DNA of 64,000 nt from Auanema rhodensis (lineage: Eukaryota > Nematoda > Chromadorea > Rhabditida > Rhabditidae). Positions within the stretch are counted from its first letter, which is position 1. Every line of letters begins with the position of its first letter. Below the pieces are notes generated by a model that saw only the letters and a list, made by a program, of their open reading frames with translations, was not told the DNA's origin and ran no database searches. A program made the position numbers and the translations under genes. The stretch is from NCBI GenBank assembly GCA_964057225.1, contig OZ059895.1:4836001-4900000 (forward strand), given 5' to 3'. Shown here piece after piece: positions 13,838-24,800 of this stretch.

Positions 13838-13914
13838 CAGTCGAATAAATATAATCTCTTTTTCACGTCTATTTATAGTAAAAAAATTCTATTATATTTA
13901 TTCGACTGTTAGCT
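13838..13914. repeat. Internal complementary region (ICR) of DIRS copy 1
   Basis: The first part (13838-13890, ending AAAAAAATTCT) is complementary to the extreme left end of the element, including the 35-bp extension. The second part (from 13891, ATTATATTTATTCGACTG) is complementary to the extreme right end. The ICR therefore encodes the complement of the two termini joined end to end, as expected for the template that closes the circular DNA intermediate. The recombinase stop codon (13909-13911) lies inside it. In this copy the left half has several mismatches with the actual left end; the ICR of copy 2 matches without mismatch. Confidence 0.88.
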
Positions 13915-14994
13915 AGTTAAAGAAAATAAGGAGTCCTGGAAAGAGCGTCTCTTGCAATAGTGTTTGAAGAAGGTGCTTTCCGAGGCCCAGTTAGCTGCGT
14001 CTAAGATAGTTTTGACAGGCAGTCCATTCTTAAAAGCTTTGGACGTAGCGGCAGCACGTACTGAGTGAGCTTTGAATTTTGTGGGGATTCCCGCTTCTTC
14101 TAGGCAAGTTCTAATCCAACCCGCTACCGTAGTTGCGACTACTGGTTCTCCTCTGTTAATGCTAACTAGAAGGTTTCGCGATCGACGAGTATGCATGGTA
14201 GCCGTCAGGTAGGCATTTATGCAATCAATGGGGCAGACAAGAGGGCGTTCTGAATGGCTTTCGAAACAAGCTTCGCGGGGAGGGCCCTTGCCCCTATTCT
14301 TGTTCCTGAATTCGATGAAGAAGGTAACCCCTCGTGTGTCAAAGCGCATATGGTCGAGTGATAGCGCCGATAGTTCCGATGCTCGTTTAGGGGAGCACAT
14401 AGCTAAGAGGGTAGCTAGCTTGCGGGTTAGACAGTCTAAGGACAGCGAATCGTTAGGACCTAGACTTTCTAGGTGAGCCAAGACCGTAGAAGGGTCCCAG
14501 ATATCCATGTATCTAGCGTGTGGAGGCTTGGAACGATATATCCCGCGGAGAAGCTTTTTTAACATCGGATCGTCCCGGAGTGGGGGAGTTACGGAATAGT
14601 GTTCAGCGAGAAGGCAGAGAGCCGCCCTTGCTGTAGCAGCTGAGGAAAAACCGTTGTTCTCTGCTCGATGGGCTAAGAAATTGGCAACATTTTTTGCATT
14701 GGGGATGAACTCGATCTGGGATAGCTTGCAATAATTCTCCCAAGCTTTGTAAGCCGTGTTATATTGTTTTCGGGTACCAGGAGCGAAAGCGTTTACCAAT
14801 AGTAGTTTGGTCTGGTCCGATATTCCTTCTATGTTGGCGGTGAAATCCTCCACGCCGCCAGGAAAAAATTTCTTGTCCCCAGGAGGGGGTGAGAGTTGCC
14901 TTTCTTGTCTTGGAGAAGGCTGGGATGATGGAGGCTCATTGGGGGTTCCTGGACTAGTTGGGACAGAAGGGGAAACCAGATCTGGCTTTTCCAA
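13909..14994 (-). CDS. DIRS tyrosine recombinase (integrase), copy 1
   Basis: Tyrosine recombinase that should insert the circular DNA product of the element. With residue 1 at 14994, residues 1-47 are Pro/Ser-rich, about 60-160 form a core-binding-like domain and about 170-361 the catalytic domain. The family tetrad is visible: R204 (SPKRASEL), H310-x-x-R313 (HSVRA), W336 (NWASES) and Y346 (FKHYCK). The frame is -1 relative to the RT ORF and overlaps its end by 166 nt. It is open for well over 100 nt upstream of 14994 without any AUG; the codon at 14994 is TTG. Translation probably depends on frameshifting, reinitiation or a non-AUG start, so the true N-terminus is unknown. The stop lies inside the ICR. 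All catalytic residues are present, so the enzyme may be active. Confidence 0.92.
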   Translation of the reverse strand: MEKPDLVSPSVPTSPGTPNEPPSSQPSPRQERQLSPPPGDKKFFPGGVEDFTANIEGISDQTKLLLVNAFAPGTRKQYNTAYKAWENYCKLSQIEFIPNAKNVANFLAHRAENNGFSSAATARAALCLLAEHYSVTPPLRDDPMLKKLLRGIYRSKPPHARYMDIWDPSTVLAHLESLGPNDSLSLDCLTRKLATLLAMCSPKRASELSALSLDHMRFDTRGVTFFIEFRNKNRGKGPPREACFESHSERPLVCPIDCINAYLTATMHTRRSRNLLVSINRGEPVVATTVAGWIRTCLEEAGIPTKFKAHSVRAAATSKAFKNGLPVKTILDAANWASESTFFKHYCKRRSFQDSLFSLTS

Positions 14995-16820
14995 AGTGGA
15001 GCGATCAGGATGGCCTGTCGTCCTGAGTCTGCCAACTTGTTGATGGTCCTCTTGAGGAGGTGGAAGGGCGGGAAGACGAAGAGAAGTCCTTGCGGCAGCA
15101 GTTTCCAGTTGTGAGAGAAGGCGTCTACGCAGAATGCGTTCTCGTCTAGAAGGAAAGAGCAGTAAAGTGGTGCCTTTGCGTTCCAGGAGGATGCAAAAAG
15201 ATCAAATGTAGGGGTACCGAATCTTTGGAAAATACTCGCAGTCGTCTCCGGATGGAGGGACCAATCTTCGTGAAGGCATCTACCCCTGGAGAGTTGGTCT
15301 GCGATGTGATTCAGTCTGCCGGCGATGTGCGTTGCTCTGACTCGGATATTGCGCTCCCTGCAGAAGTGCCAGAGCTTACGGGCTATTTCCGAACCTCGTT
15401 CTGAGGCCGAGCCACCCCGCCTGTTGATGTAAGTTATCGCCGATGTGTTATCGATTAACAGTAACACGTCAATATTGCACCACTCAGTGCCGAAATGGAC
15501 CAGGGCTTTGAAGGCCGCAATAAGTTCCAACCAGTTTATGTGATAAGCATATTTCTCCTCGATTGACCATTTCCCTGAGATAGTGTTGCCTTCCCATGAT
15601 GCTCCATATCCTTCACCGGAGGCGTCCGATGTAATGGACAGGGATGGAGAGAAGGGTACAAGTGAACTCGGGGAGCCTAGTGTGCAAGATTCTTCTGATA
15701 GGAAGGCACGTAAGGTATCCCGAAGGTCTCCTACAATAGAGACCTGAGCGGGAAGCTCGTTGGGGTCGTTTAGGTTGGGAAAACCTATGTCTCGTAAATC
15801 TCTTTGAGTTTGTCTAACCCAAAAGGAAAAATGTGGGTGTACCACAGTGGCGAAGTTGATTCTCCCGAGGAGGGAGGCCAGTTTCCGGAGTGGGGAGGCC
15901 TGGGATCTGAGAAGGACCGACAGGGAGGTGCTTATAGCCTCCCGTTTCTCTGTTGGCAGGCGCCATTCAAGTGAGCGCGTGTCTATTTCTAAACCTAGAA
16001 AATCGAGCGATTGGGTAGGGCTTAAGATGGATTTAAGCATGTTAATAGAGAAACCCGCGTCACGGAATAGATCTATAGCACGAGACGCATGATCGGCCAC
16101 TCTTGTGGCTGACCTGTCTAGAAAAAGCCAGTCGTCAAGGTAGTTGATTAGGCGAATTCCCTGATCCCTGAGGAGCGCTGCAAGCACCCTCATCAGCTTA
16201 TGAAACACGTATGGGGCTGCGTTTAGGCCGAAAGGAAGGACGCAGAACACGTATGATCTGCCCTCTATATCAAAGCCCAGGTAGGGTTGATGTTCTATTG
16301 CCACAGGGATAGAATGATAGGCCGACTGGAAGTCCACCTTGCATAACCAATCATTGCGTTGCAACACCGATGGGAGGTCCCTAACGGATTCCAGCTTGAA
16401 CCGGGGTGTCTCTATGAAGGTGTTAAGCGTCTTCAAGTTGAGGATAAAGCGGCTGGACCCATCGGACTTGGGTACTAGAAAAGTAGAGAACCGGAAGATC
16501 CTTTCCCCAGGTCTAGCCGGTCTGATTGCCCCCGTCTCCAAAAGCTCCGCAAGGAGAGGGTTAGCCGGAAGGGATTGCGGTAACGATGTCAGATTTGACA
16601 GAAGGCGCTTAGGTTTACTCCCTGCGAAAGGGAGGCGGTAGCCTTTTACCGTCTGAAGGATATCCTGGTCTTTAGAGAGGGAACCCCAAAAGTCTAGGTG
16701 GGACGAAAGAGCACCTGCTATAGGAGTTAGCCTTGTGGATGGGTCGTGTTGATGGTCCCGATCGTTGGTTCGATGACGGTCTTGGACGTTGATGATCTCG
16801 GGAACTTGGTTCTTGAGTTT
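14829..16820 (-). CDS. DIRS reverse transcriptase-RNase H-methyltransferase-like ORF, copy 1
   Basis: Open from 16820 to the stop at 14829 (663 codons), with no AUG before the RT core; position 16541 is a TTG. The upstream stretch already reads as conserved DIRS protein (FWGSLSKDQDILQ, then GYRLPF), so the core does not begin at 16541. Counting from 16541: RT with catalytic D70, LPFGLNAAP at 102-110 and YLDD at 134-137; RNase H with D306 (SDAS), E339 (WLEL), D364 (IDNT) and D415 (NHIAD); and a C-terminal segment with DLF (447-449), DAF (473-475), FPPF (490-493) and APLW (514-517), matching the N6-adenine-methyltransferase-like domain of DIRS elements. It is in the -1 frame relative to ORF1 and overlaps its end by 94 nt; expression by frameshifting from ORF1 is inferred. 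No premature stop. Confidence 0.94.
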   Translation of the reverse strand, partial: KLKNQVPEIINVQDRHRTNDRDHQHDPSTRLTPIAGALSSHLDFWGSLSKDQDILQTVKGYRLPFAGSKPKRLLSNLTSLPQSLPANPLLAELLETGAIRPARPGERIFRFSTFLVPKSDGSSRFILNLKTLNTFIETPRFKLESVRDLPSVLQRNDWLCKVDFQSAYHSIPVAIEHQPYLGFDIEGRSYVFCVLPFGLNAAPYVFHKLMRVLAALLRDQGIRLINYLDDWLFLDRSATRVADHASRAIDLFRDAGFSINMLKSILSPTQSLDFLGLEIDTRSLEWRLPTEKREAISTSLSVLLRSQASPLRKLASLLGRINFATVVHPHFSFWVRQTQRDLRDIGFPNLNDPNELPAQVSIVGDLRDTLRAFLSEESCTLGSPSSLVPFSPSLSITSDASGEGYGASWEGNTISGKWSIEEKYAYHINWLELIAAFKALVHFGTEWCNIDVLLLIDNTSAITYINRRGGSASERGSEIARKLWHFCRERNIRVRATHIAGRLNHIADQLSRGRCLHEDWSLHPETTASIFQRFGTPTFDLFASSWNAKAPLYCSFLLDENAFCVDAFSHNWKLLPQGLLFVFPPFHLLKRTINKLADSGRQAILIAPLWKSQIWFPLLSQLVQEPPMSLHHPSLLQDKKGNSHPLLGTRNFFLAAWRISPPT

Positions 16821-17680
16821 CTAGAGAGTTCAGAGAAAGCCGAGATTTCTGCCCTTAGCTTCTTTCCGAAGAGTTCCGGGACTGAGTCCTGAGAATAAAG
16901 ATTAATAGACGTTGGTCGCTTATGGCATCCTACCTCCTGAGAGTTGTCGAGAGACATGGTAGAACCGTAGAGCGGGGCCCTTTTGTAGCTAGGCATAGCC
17001 TTGATGGGCTGAGAGTACTTCATTTTAAGAAGTGCGATCTCTCTGAGGTGAGTATAATCCGTCTTGATATTGGCGCTGAGGAATCTTTCTGTCACGTTGA
17101 TGTATGCCTGTTGTTTGGAGGAAAGTGGAGACTTGTTATCGATCTTCGCAAGTTTCCTGATGATCCGTAGGCCGGCGAGCGCATTGAGCGTGTTCTCGTA
17201 AGAGGCCCTGATGTCAGCCTCGCTGATCTTCACTGATGGCTTGACTGAGCTGTCCACGTGGGTGGTGTATTTCTCATCCAGGCATGGTAGACGGGCGAAT
17301 GGAGAATCGAGTATTGGGAGCTCAGATAAGATGTCGGCTCTTTCAGTGTGCGTCATGGAGCAACCGGAGGCAAGACGCTCGAAGTCGGCAAGTTCGGAAC
17401 CGGAGAGGCGGACTACAGGCCTGGTTCTAGGTCCTTGAGATTCTGGTGGCATGGGCACGAAGTCGTCCTCGTCCGAGGAGTCATGTCGAACTTGATCGAG
17501 TTCTTCATGGGAGTTTTCCGAGTGATCGCCTTGGGTTGAGTCCGTAGGTGTGAGACGGCCATCGCGTCGTGAAGATTCCAAAGAGCCGTCTGATGAGATC
17601 GAGACGGATGAGCGGCCTCTTTTCGGGGCAGGCTCATGATCAGGGGCTTGTCCCTTCTTGGTAGTGCGAGCAGGGGCCAT
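16727..17680 (-). CDS. DIRS ORF1 (gag-like), copy 1
   Basis: First reading frame of the element and presumed nucleic-acid-binding or particle protein. I chose the ATG at 17680 (MAPARTTKK), giving 317 residues; the frame is open further upstream only through the terminal repeat and from a TTG. The N-terminus is basic (TTKK, then PKRGRSS, a plausible nuclear localisation signal), followed by a Ser/Asp/Glu-rich acidic segment and a more ordered half with helical character (LNALAGLRIIRKLAKID). No CCHC knuckle is visible. The C-terminus after SRNSRT differs from copy 2 because five bases (AATTG) are absent here, so the last ~35 residues may be an altered frame. Product assigned from position in the element rather than from a recognised domain. 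Confidence 0.75.
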   Translation of the reverse strand: MAPARTTKKGQAPDHEPAPKRGRSSVSISSDGSLESSRRDGRLTPTDSTQGDHSENSHEELDQVRHDSSDEDDFVPMPPESQGPRTRPVVRLSGSELADFERLASGCSMTHTERADILSELPILDSPFARLPCLDEKYTTHVDSSVKPSVKISEADIRASYENTLNALAGLRIIRKLAKIDNKSPLSSKQQAYINVTERFLSANIKTDYTHLREIALLKMKYSQPIKAMPSYKRAPLYGSTMSLDNSQEVGCHKRPTSINLYSQDSVPELFGKKLRAEISAFSELSRNSRTKFPRSSTSKTVIEPTIGTINTTHPQG

Positions 17681-17710
17681 AGCGACCAACCGTGAGGCTC
17701 GAAACAAAAA

Positions 17711-17870
17711 TATGAAGTGTTTTACTGATAGAATTGACTTGAGAACCCGGTTCCCGCCAATACTTAAAGCCCGCCTTTCCCACGGTCTTATTACCCTATT
17801 CAAAAAAAATTTTTTTTTTGTAACGTGAGGTCAATGTAAACAATATAGCTAACAGTCGAATAAATATAAT
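17711..17870 (-). repeat. Right inverted terminal repeat of DIRS copy 1
   Basis: Reverse complement of 13492-13651 with only a few differences, including the A/T-run lengths. It ends ATAAATATAAT directly against satellite GATGCATTAG. This is the 5' end of the element in the sense direction and presumably carries its promoter. Copy 2 lacks the equivalent sequence. Confidence 0.9.
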
Positions 17871-19669
17871 GATGCATTAGTGTATGTTGAGTTTCCATGT
17901 ACACTCAACATTGCTTCCAAAAACATTTTGACAAAAATGTTTTCGAAAAATTTCAAAATAATTTAGCAAAAAGTAGATGTTTTTAGATTCTTTTTTTCAA
18001 GGCAAAGACGATGGACAATGTTATTCAACGAAAAAATTAATTCTTCAGGGTGAAAATCGAGGATATAAGTGTGAACTTATATCAGTTGATATCTCGGTGC
18101 ATTTTTAAGCTAGCGCAAATCTGATAACACAGATCGACGCAGCTTAAAAATCCGCATCGAATGCACTATACTACATTGAGAAACGCTCAATACAAAAATT
18201 AGTTATGATCGTTTGAAAAATGATGCATTAGTGTATGTTGAGTTTCCATGTACACTCAACATTGCTTCCAAAAACATTTTGACAAAAATTTTTTCGAAAA
18301 ATTTCAGAATAATTTAGCAAAAAGTAGATGTTTTTAGATTCTTTTTTTCAAGGCAAAGACGATGGACAATGTTTTTCAACGAAAAAATTAATTCTTCAGG
18401 GTGAAAATCGAGGATATAAGTGTGAACTTATATCAGTTGATATCTCGGTGCATTTTCAAGCTAGCGCAAATCTGATAACACAGATCGACGCAGCTTAAAA
18501 ATCCGCATCGAATGCACTATACTTCATTGAGAAACGCTTAATACAAAAATTAGTTATGATCGTTTGAAAAATGATGCATTAGTGTATGTTGAGTTTCCAT
18601 GTACACTCAACATTGCTTCCAAAAACATTTTGACAAAAATTTTTTCGAAAAATTTCAGAATAATTTAGCAAAAAGTAGATGTTTTTAGATTCTTTTTTTC
18701 AAGGCAAAGACGATGGACAATGTTTTTCAACGAAAAAATTAATTCTTCAGGGTGAAAATCGAGGATATAAGTGTGAACTTATATCAGTTGATATCTCGGT
18801 GCATTTTCAAGCTAGCGCAAATCTGATAACACAGATCGACGCAGCTTAAAAATCCGCATCGAATGCACTATACTTCATTGAGAAACGCTTAATACAAAAA
18901 TTAGTTATGATCGTTTGAAAAATGATGCATTAGTGTATGTTGAGTTTCCATGTACACTCAACATTGCTTCCAAAAACATTTTGACAAAAATGTTTTCGAA
19001 AAATTTCAAAATAATTTAGCAAAAAGTAGATGTTTTTAGATTTCTTTTTTCAAGGCAAAGACGATGGACAATGTTATTCAACGAAAAAATTAATTCTTCA
19101 GGGTGAAAATCGAGGATATAAGTGTGAACTTATATCAGTTGATATCTCGGTGCATTTTTAAGCTAGCGCAAATCTGATAACACAGATCGACGCAGCTTAA
19201 AAATCCGCATCGAATGCACTATACTACATTGAGAAACGCTTAATACAAAACTTGGTTATGATCGTTTGAAAAATGATGCATTAGTGTATGTTGAGTTTCC
19301 ATGTACACTCAACATTGCTTCCAAAAACATTTTGACAAAAATGTTTTCGAAAAATTTCAAAATAATTTAGCAAAAAGTAGATGTTTTTAGATTCTTTTTT
19401 TCAAGGCAAAGACGATGGACAATGTTATTCAACGAAAAAATTAATTCTTCAGGGTGAAAATCGAGGATATAAGTGTGAACTTATATCAGTTGATATCTCG
19501 GTGCATTTTCAAGCTAGCGCAAATCTGATAACACAGATCGACGCAGCTTAAAAATCCGCATCGAATGCACTATACTACATTGAGAAACGCTTAATACAAA
19601 ACTTGGTTATGATCGTTTGAAAAATGATGCATTAGTGTATGTTGAGTTTCCATGTACACTCAACATTGC

Positions 19670-20051
19670 GTTACATATTGTTTCTTCCCGTCTTTTCATG
19701 GTCGGAAGATATATGTACTTCTACCTTGTTCCTTAGGTAGGCAGACCCGAACGCCCCGATTTCCTTATTAAGACAAATACTTGAAGAGAAAAAGATTCAT
19801 TATCAGATAACAAGAAAATACAATATAAGAATTACATTAAGAAAGAATATAAAGAGATCTAATAAAGTATTAAATAGAGTATATATATATAGATGATATA
19901 GAGATGAGACTCACATGGCTATAAGACAACCTATCTGGGTTAGGCCAGAAGCAAGAGTGCCATGTGTGTCCCATGTTGTGGGCGGGGCTTGTTCAGGCTC
20001 CCGCTATTTGAATAGCGCGCACATGTTTACCATGTGCTTGCAGATGTGACA
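19670..20051. mobile_element. Solo-LTR-like insertion, copy A (382 bp)
   Basis: Non-satellite DNA flanked by a perfect 5-bp duplication of satellite ATTGC (19665-19669 and 20052-20056). It starts GTTACATATTG and ends GCAGATGTGACA, so the ends are short imperfect inverted repeats (GTTACAT/ATGTGAC). It holds no ORF. The centre is A-rich with a TATATATATA run and the right part is GC-richer. A 5-bp duplication, this size and the GTTACA...GTGACA ends suit a solo LTR of a BEL/Pao- or gypsy-type element; a MITE is the main alternative. Class is inferred, and no internal region is present in the window. Confidence 0.65.
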
Positions 20052-21460
20052 ATTGCTTCCAAAAACATTTTGACAAAAATTTTTTCGAAAAATTTAAAAA
20101 TAATTTAGCAAAAAGTAGATGTTTTTAGATTCTTTTTTTCAAGGCAAAGACGATGGACAATGTTATTCAACGAAAAAAATAATTCTTCAGGGTGAAAATC
20201 GAGGTTATAAGTGTGAACTTATATCAGTTGATATCTCGGTGCATTTTCAAGCTAGCGCAAATCTGATAACACAGATCGACGCAGCTTAAAAATCCGCATC
20301 GAATGCACTATACTTCTTTGAGAAACGCTTAATACAAAAATTAGTTATGATCGTTTGAAAAATGATGCATTAGTGTATGTTGAGTTTCCATGTACACTCA
20401 ACATTGCTTCCAAAAACATTTTGACAAAAATTTTTTCGAAAAATTTAAAAATAATTTAGCAAAAAGTAGATGTTTTTAGATTCCTTTTTTCAAGGCAAAG
20501 ACGATGGACAATGTTATTCAACGAAAAAAATAATTCTTCAGGGTGAAAATCGAGGTTATAAGTGTGAACTTATATCAGTTGATATCTCGATGCATTTTCA
20601 AGCTAGCGCAAATCTGATAACACAGATCGACGCAGCTTAAAAATCCGCATCGAATGCACTATACTACATTGAGAAACGCTTAATACAAAAATTAGTTATG
20701 ATCGTTTGAAAAATGATGCATTAGTGTATGTTGAGTTTCCATGTACACTCAACATTGCTTCCAAAAACATTTTGACAAAAATTTTTTCGAAAAATTTCAA
20801 AATAATTTAGCAAAAAGTAGATGTTTTTAGATTTCATTTTTCAAGGCAAAGACAATGGACAATGTTATTCAACGAAAAAATTAATTCTTCAGGGTGAAAA
20901 TCGAGGATATAAGTGTGAACTTATATCAGTTGATATCTCGGTGCATTTTCAAGCTAGCGCAAATCTGATAACACAGATCGACGCAGCTTAAAAATCCGCA
21001 TCGAATGCACTATACTTCTTTGAGAAACGCTTAATACAAAAATTAGTTATGATCGTTTGAAAAATGATGCATTAGTGTATGTTGAGTTTCCATGTACACT
21101 CAACATTGCTTCCAAAAACATTTTGACAAAAATTTTTTCGAAAAATTTCAGAATAATTTAGCAAAAAGTAGATGTTTTTAGATTCCTTTTTTCAAGGCAA
21201 AGACGATGGACAATGCTATTCAACGAAAAAATTAATTCTTCAGGGTGAAAATCGAGGTTATAAGTGTGAACTTATATCAGTTGATATCTCGGTGCATTTT
21301 CAAGCTAGCGCAAATCTGATAACACAGATCGACGCAGCTTAAAAATCCGCATCGAATGCACTATACTACATTGAGAAACGCTTAATACAAAACTTGGTTA
21401 TGATCGTTTGAAAAATGATGCATTAGTGTATGTTGAGTTTCCATGTACACTCAACATTGC
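19670..21460. repeat. 1791-bp higher-order unit containing the solo-LTR-like insert
   Basis: Consists of the 382-bp insert plus four satellite monomers. The next unit begins at 21461 with the same insert and the same variant monomers (TTCTTTGAG, GAGGTTATAAG, CTCGATGCATTTTC at about 20587 and 22378), then diverges after the first few monomers. Confidence 0.75.
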
Positions 21461-21842
21461 GTTACATATTGTTTCTTCCCGTCTTTTCATGGTCGGAAGA
21501 TATATGTACTTCTACCTTGTTCCTTAGGTAGGCAGACCCGAACGCCCCGATTTCCTTATTAAGACAAATACTTAAAGAGAAAAAGATTCATTATCAGATA
21601 ACAAGAAAATACAATATAAGAATTACATTAAGAAAGAATATAAAGAGATCTAATAAAGTATTAAATAGAGTATATATATATAGATGATATAGAGATGAGA
21701 CTCACATGGCTATAAGACAACCTATCTGGGTTAGGCCAGAAGCAAGAGTGCCATGTGTGTCCCATGTTGTGGGCGGGGCTTGTTCAGGCTCCCGCTATTT
21801 GAATAGCGCGCACATGTTTACCATGTGCTTGCAGATGTGACA
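21461..21842. mobile_element. Solo-LTR-like insertion, copy B (382 bp)
   Basis: Essentially identical to copy A (one visible change, CTTGAAGAG to CTTAAAGAG), at the same satellite position and with the same ATTGC flanks. It lies exactly 1791 bp downstream. The shared flanks mean it was copied by amplification of the satellite block, not by a second insertion. Confidence 0.7.
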
Positions 21843-24800
21843 ATTGCTTCCAAAAACATTTTGACAAAAATTTTTTCGAAAAATTTAAAAATAATTTAGC
21901 AAAAAGTAGATGTTTTTAGATTCTTTTTTTCAAGGCAAAGACGATGGACAATGTTATTCAACGAAAAAAATAATTCTTCAGGGTGAAAATCGAGGTTATA
22001 AGTGTGAACTTATATCAGTTGATATCTCGGTGCATTTTCAAGCTAGCGCAAATCTGATAACACAGATCGACGCAGCTTAAAAATCCGCATCGAATGCACT
22101 ATACTTCTTTGAGAAACGCTTAATACAAAAATTAGTTATGATCGTTTGAAAAATGATGCATTAGTGTATGTTGAGTTTCCATGTACACTCAACATTGCTT
22201 CCAAAAACATTTTGACAAAAATTTTTTCGAAAAATTTAAAAATAATTTAGCAAAAAGTAGATGTTTTTAGATTCCTTTTTTCAAGGCAAAGACGATGGAC
22301 AATGTTATTCAACGAAAAAAATAATTCTTCAGGGTGAAAATCGAGGTTATAAGTGTGAACTTATATCAGTTGATATCTCGATGCATTTTCAAGCTAGCGC
22401 AAATCTGATAACACAGATCGACGCAGCTTAAAAATCCGCATCGAATGCACTATACTACATTGAGAAACGCTTAATACAAAAATTAGTTATGATCGTTTGA
22501 AAAATGATGCATTAGTGTATGTTGAGTTTCCATGTACACTCAACATTGCTTCCAAAAACATTTTGACAAAAATTTTTTCGAAAAATTTCAAAATAATTTA
22601 GCAAAAAGTAGATGTTTTTAGATTCTTTTTTTCAAGGCAAAGACGATGGACAATGTTATTCAACGAAAAAAATAATTCTTCAGGGTGAAAATCGAGGTTA
22701 TAAGTGTGAACTTATATCAGTTGATATCTCGGTGCATTTTCAAGCTAGCGCAAATCTGATAACACAGATCGACGCAGCTTAAAAATCCGCATCGAATGCA
22801 CTATACTTCTTTGAGAAACGCTTAATACAAAAATTAGTTATGATCGTTTGAAAAATGATGCATTAGTGTATGTTGAGTTTCCATGTACACTCAACATTGC
22901 TTCCAAAAACATTTTGACAAAAATTTTTTCGAAAAATTTAGAAATAATTTAGCAAAAAGTAGATGTTTTTAGATTCTTTTTTTCAAGGCAAAGACGATGG
23001 ACAATGTTATTCAACGAAAAAATTAATTCTTCAGGGTGAAAATCGAGGTTATAAGTGTGAACTTATATCAGTTGATATCTCGGTGCATTTTCAAGCTAGC
23101 GCAAATCTGATAACACAGATCGACGCAGCTTAAAAATCCGCATCGAATGCACTATACTTCTTTGAGAAACGCTTAATACAAAAATTAGTTATGATCGTTT
23201 GAAAAATGATGCATTAGTGTATGTTGAGTTTCCATGTACACTCAACATTGCTTCCAAAAACATTTTGACAAAAATTTTTTCGAAAAATTTAGAAATAATT
23301 TAGCAAAAAGTAGATGTTTTTAGATTCTTTTTTTCAAGGCAAAGACGATGGACAATGTTATTCAACGAAAAAATTAATTCTTCAGGGTGAAAATCGAGGT
23401 TATAAGTGTGAACTTATATCAGTTGATATCTCGGTGCATTTTCAAGCTAGCGCAAATCTGATAACACAGATCGATGCAGCTTAAAAATCCGCATCGAATG
23501 CACTATACTTCATTGAGAAACGCTTAATACAAAAATTAGTTATGATCGTTTGAAAAATGATGCATTAGTGTATGTTGAGTTTCCATGTACACTAAACATT
23601 GCTTCCAAAAACATTTTGACAAAAATTTTTTCGAAAAATTTCAAAATAATTTAGCAAAAAGTAGATGTTTTTAGATTCTTTTTTTCAAGGCAAAGACGAT
23701 GGACAATGTTATTCAACGAAAAAATTAATTCTTCAGGGTGAAAATCGAGGATATAAGTGTGAACATATATCAGTTGATATCTCGGTGCATTTTCAAGCTA
23801 GCGCAAATCTGATAACACAGATCGACGCAGCTTAAAAATCCGCATCGAATGCACTATACTACATTGAGAAACGCTTAATACAAAAATTAGTTATGATCGT
23901 TTGAAAAATGATGCATTAGTGTATGTTGAGTTTCCATGTACACTCAACATTGCTTCCAAAAACATTTTGACAAAAATTTTTTCGAAAAATTTCAAAATAA
24001 TTTAGCAAAAAGTAGATGTTTTTAGATTCTTTTTTTCAAGGCAAAGACGATGGACAATGTTATTCAACGAAAAAAATAATTCTTCAGGGTGAAAATCGAG
24101 GTTATAAGTGTGAACTTATATCAGTTGATATCTCGGTGCATTTTCAAGCTAGCGCAAATCTGATAACACAGATCGACGCAGCTTAAAAATCCGCATCGAA
24201 TGCACTATACTTCTTTGAGAAACGCTTAATACAAAAATTAGTTATGATCGTTTGAAAAATGATGCATTAGTGTATGTTGAGTTTCCATGTACACTCAACA
24301 TTGCTTCCAAAAACATTTTGACAAAAATTTTTTCGAAAAATTTAGAAATAATTTAGCAAAAAGTAGATGTTTTTAGATTCTTTTTTTCAAGGCAAAGACG
24401 ATGGACAATGTTATTCAACGAAAAAATTAATTCTTCAGGGTGAAAATCGAGGTTATAAGTGTGAACTTATATCAGTTGATATCTCGGTGCATTTTCAAGC
24501 TAGCGCAAATCTGATAACACAGATCGACGCAGCTTAAAAATCCGCATCGAATGCACTATACTTCTTTGAGAAACGCTTAATACAAAAATTAGTTATGATC
24601 GTTTGAAAAATGATGCATTAGTGTATGTTGAGTTTCCATGTACACTCAACATTGCTTCCAAAAACATTTTGACAAAAATTTTTTCGAAAAATTTAGAAAT
24701 AATTTAGCAAAAAGTAGATGTTTTTAGATTCTTTTTTTCAAGGCAAAGACGATGGACAATGTTATTCAACGAAAAAATTAATTCTTCAGGGTGAAAATCG

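Larger units (their letters stand above)
13457..17870 (-). mobile_element. DIRS-like tyrosine-recombinase retrotransposon, near-complete copy 1
   Basis: A 4,414-bp element, sense on the minus strand, interrupts one monomer exactly: GTTTGAAAAAT on the left and GATGCATTAG on the right rejoin into an intact satellite unit with no base duplicated. Order in sense direction: right ITR, ORF1, RT-RNase H-methyltransferase-like ORF, tyrosine recombinase, internal complementary region, left ITR. Lack of target duplication, inverted termini, an internal complementary region and overlapping RT/recombinase frames are the established hallmarks of the DIRS order. The circle junction implied by the internal region ends in AAT, and so does the left satellite flank, so crossover within a shared AAT is a reasonable inference. 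ORF1 has a 5-nt difference from copy 2 near its end; otherwise the coding frames are intact. Confidence 0.93.
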
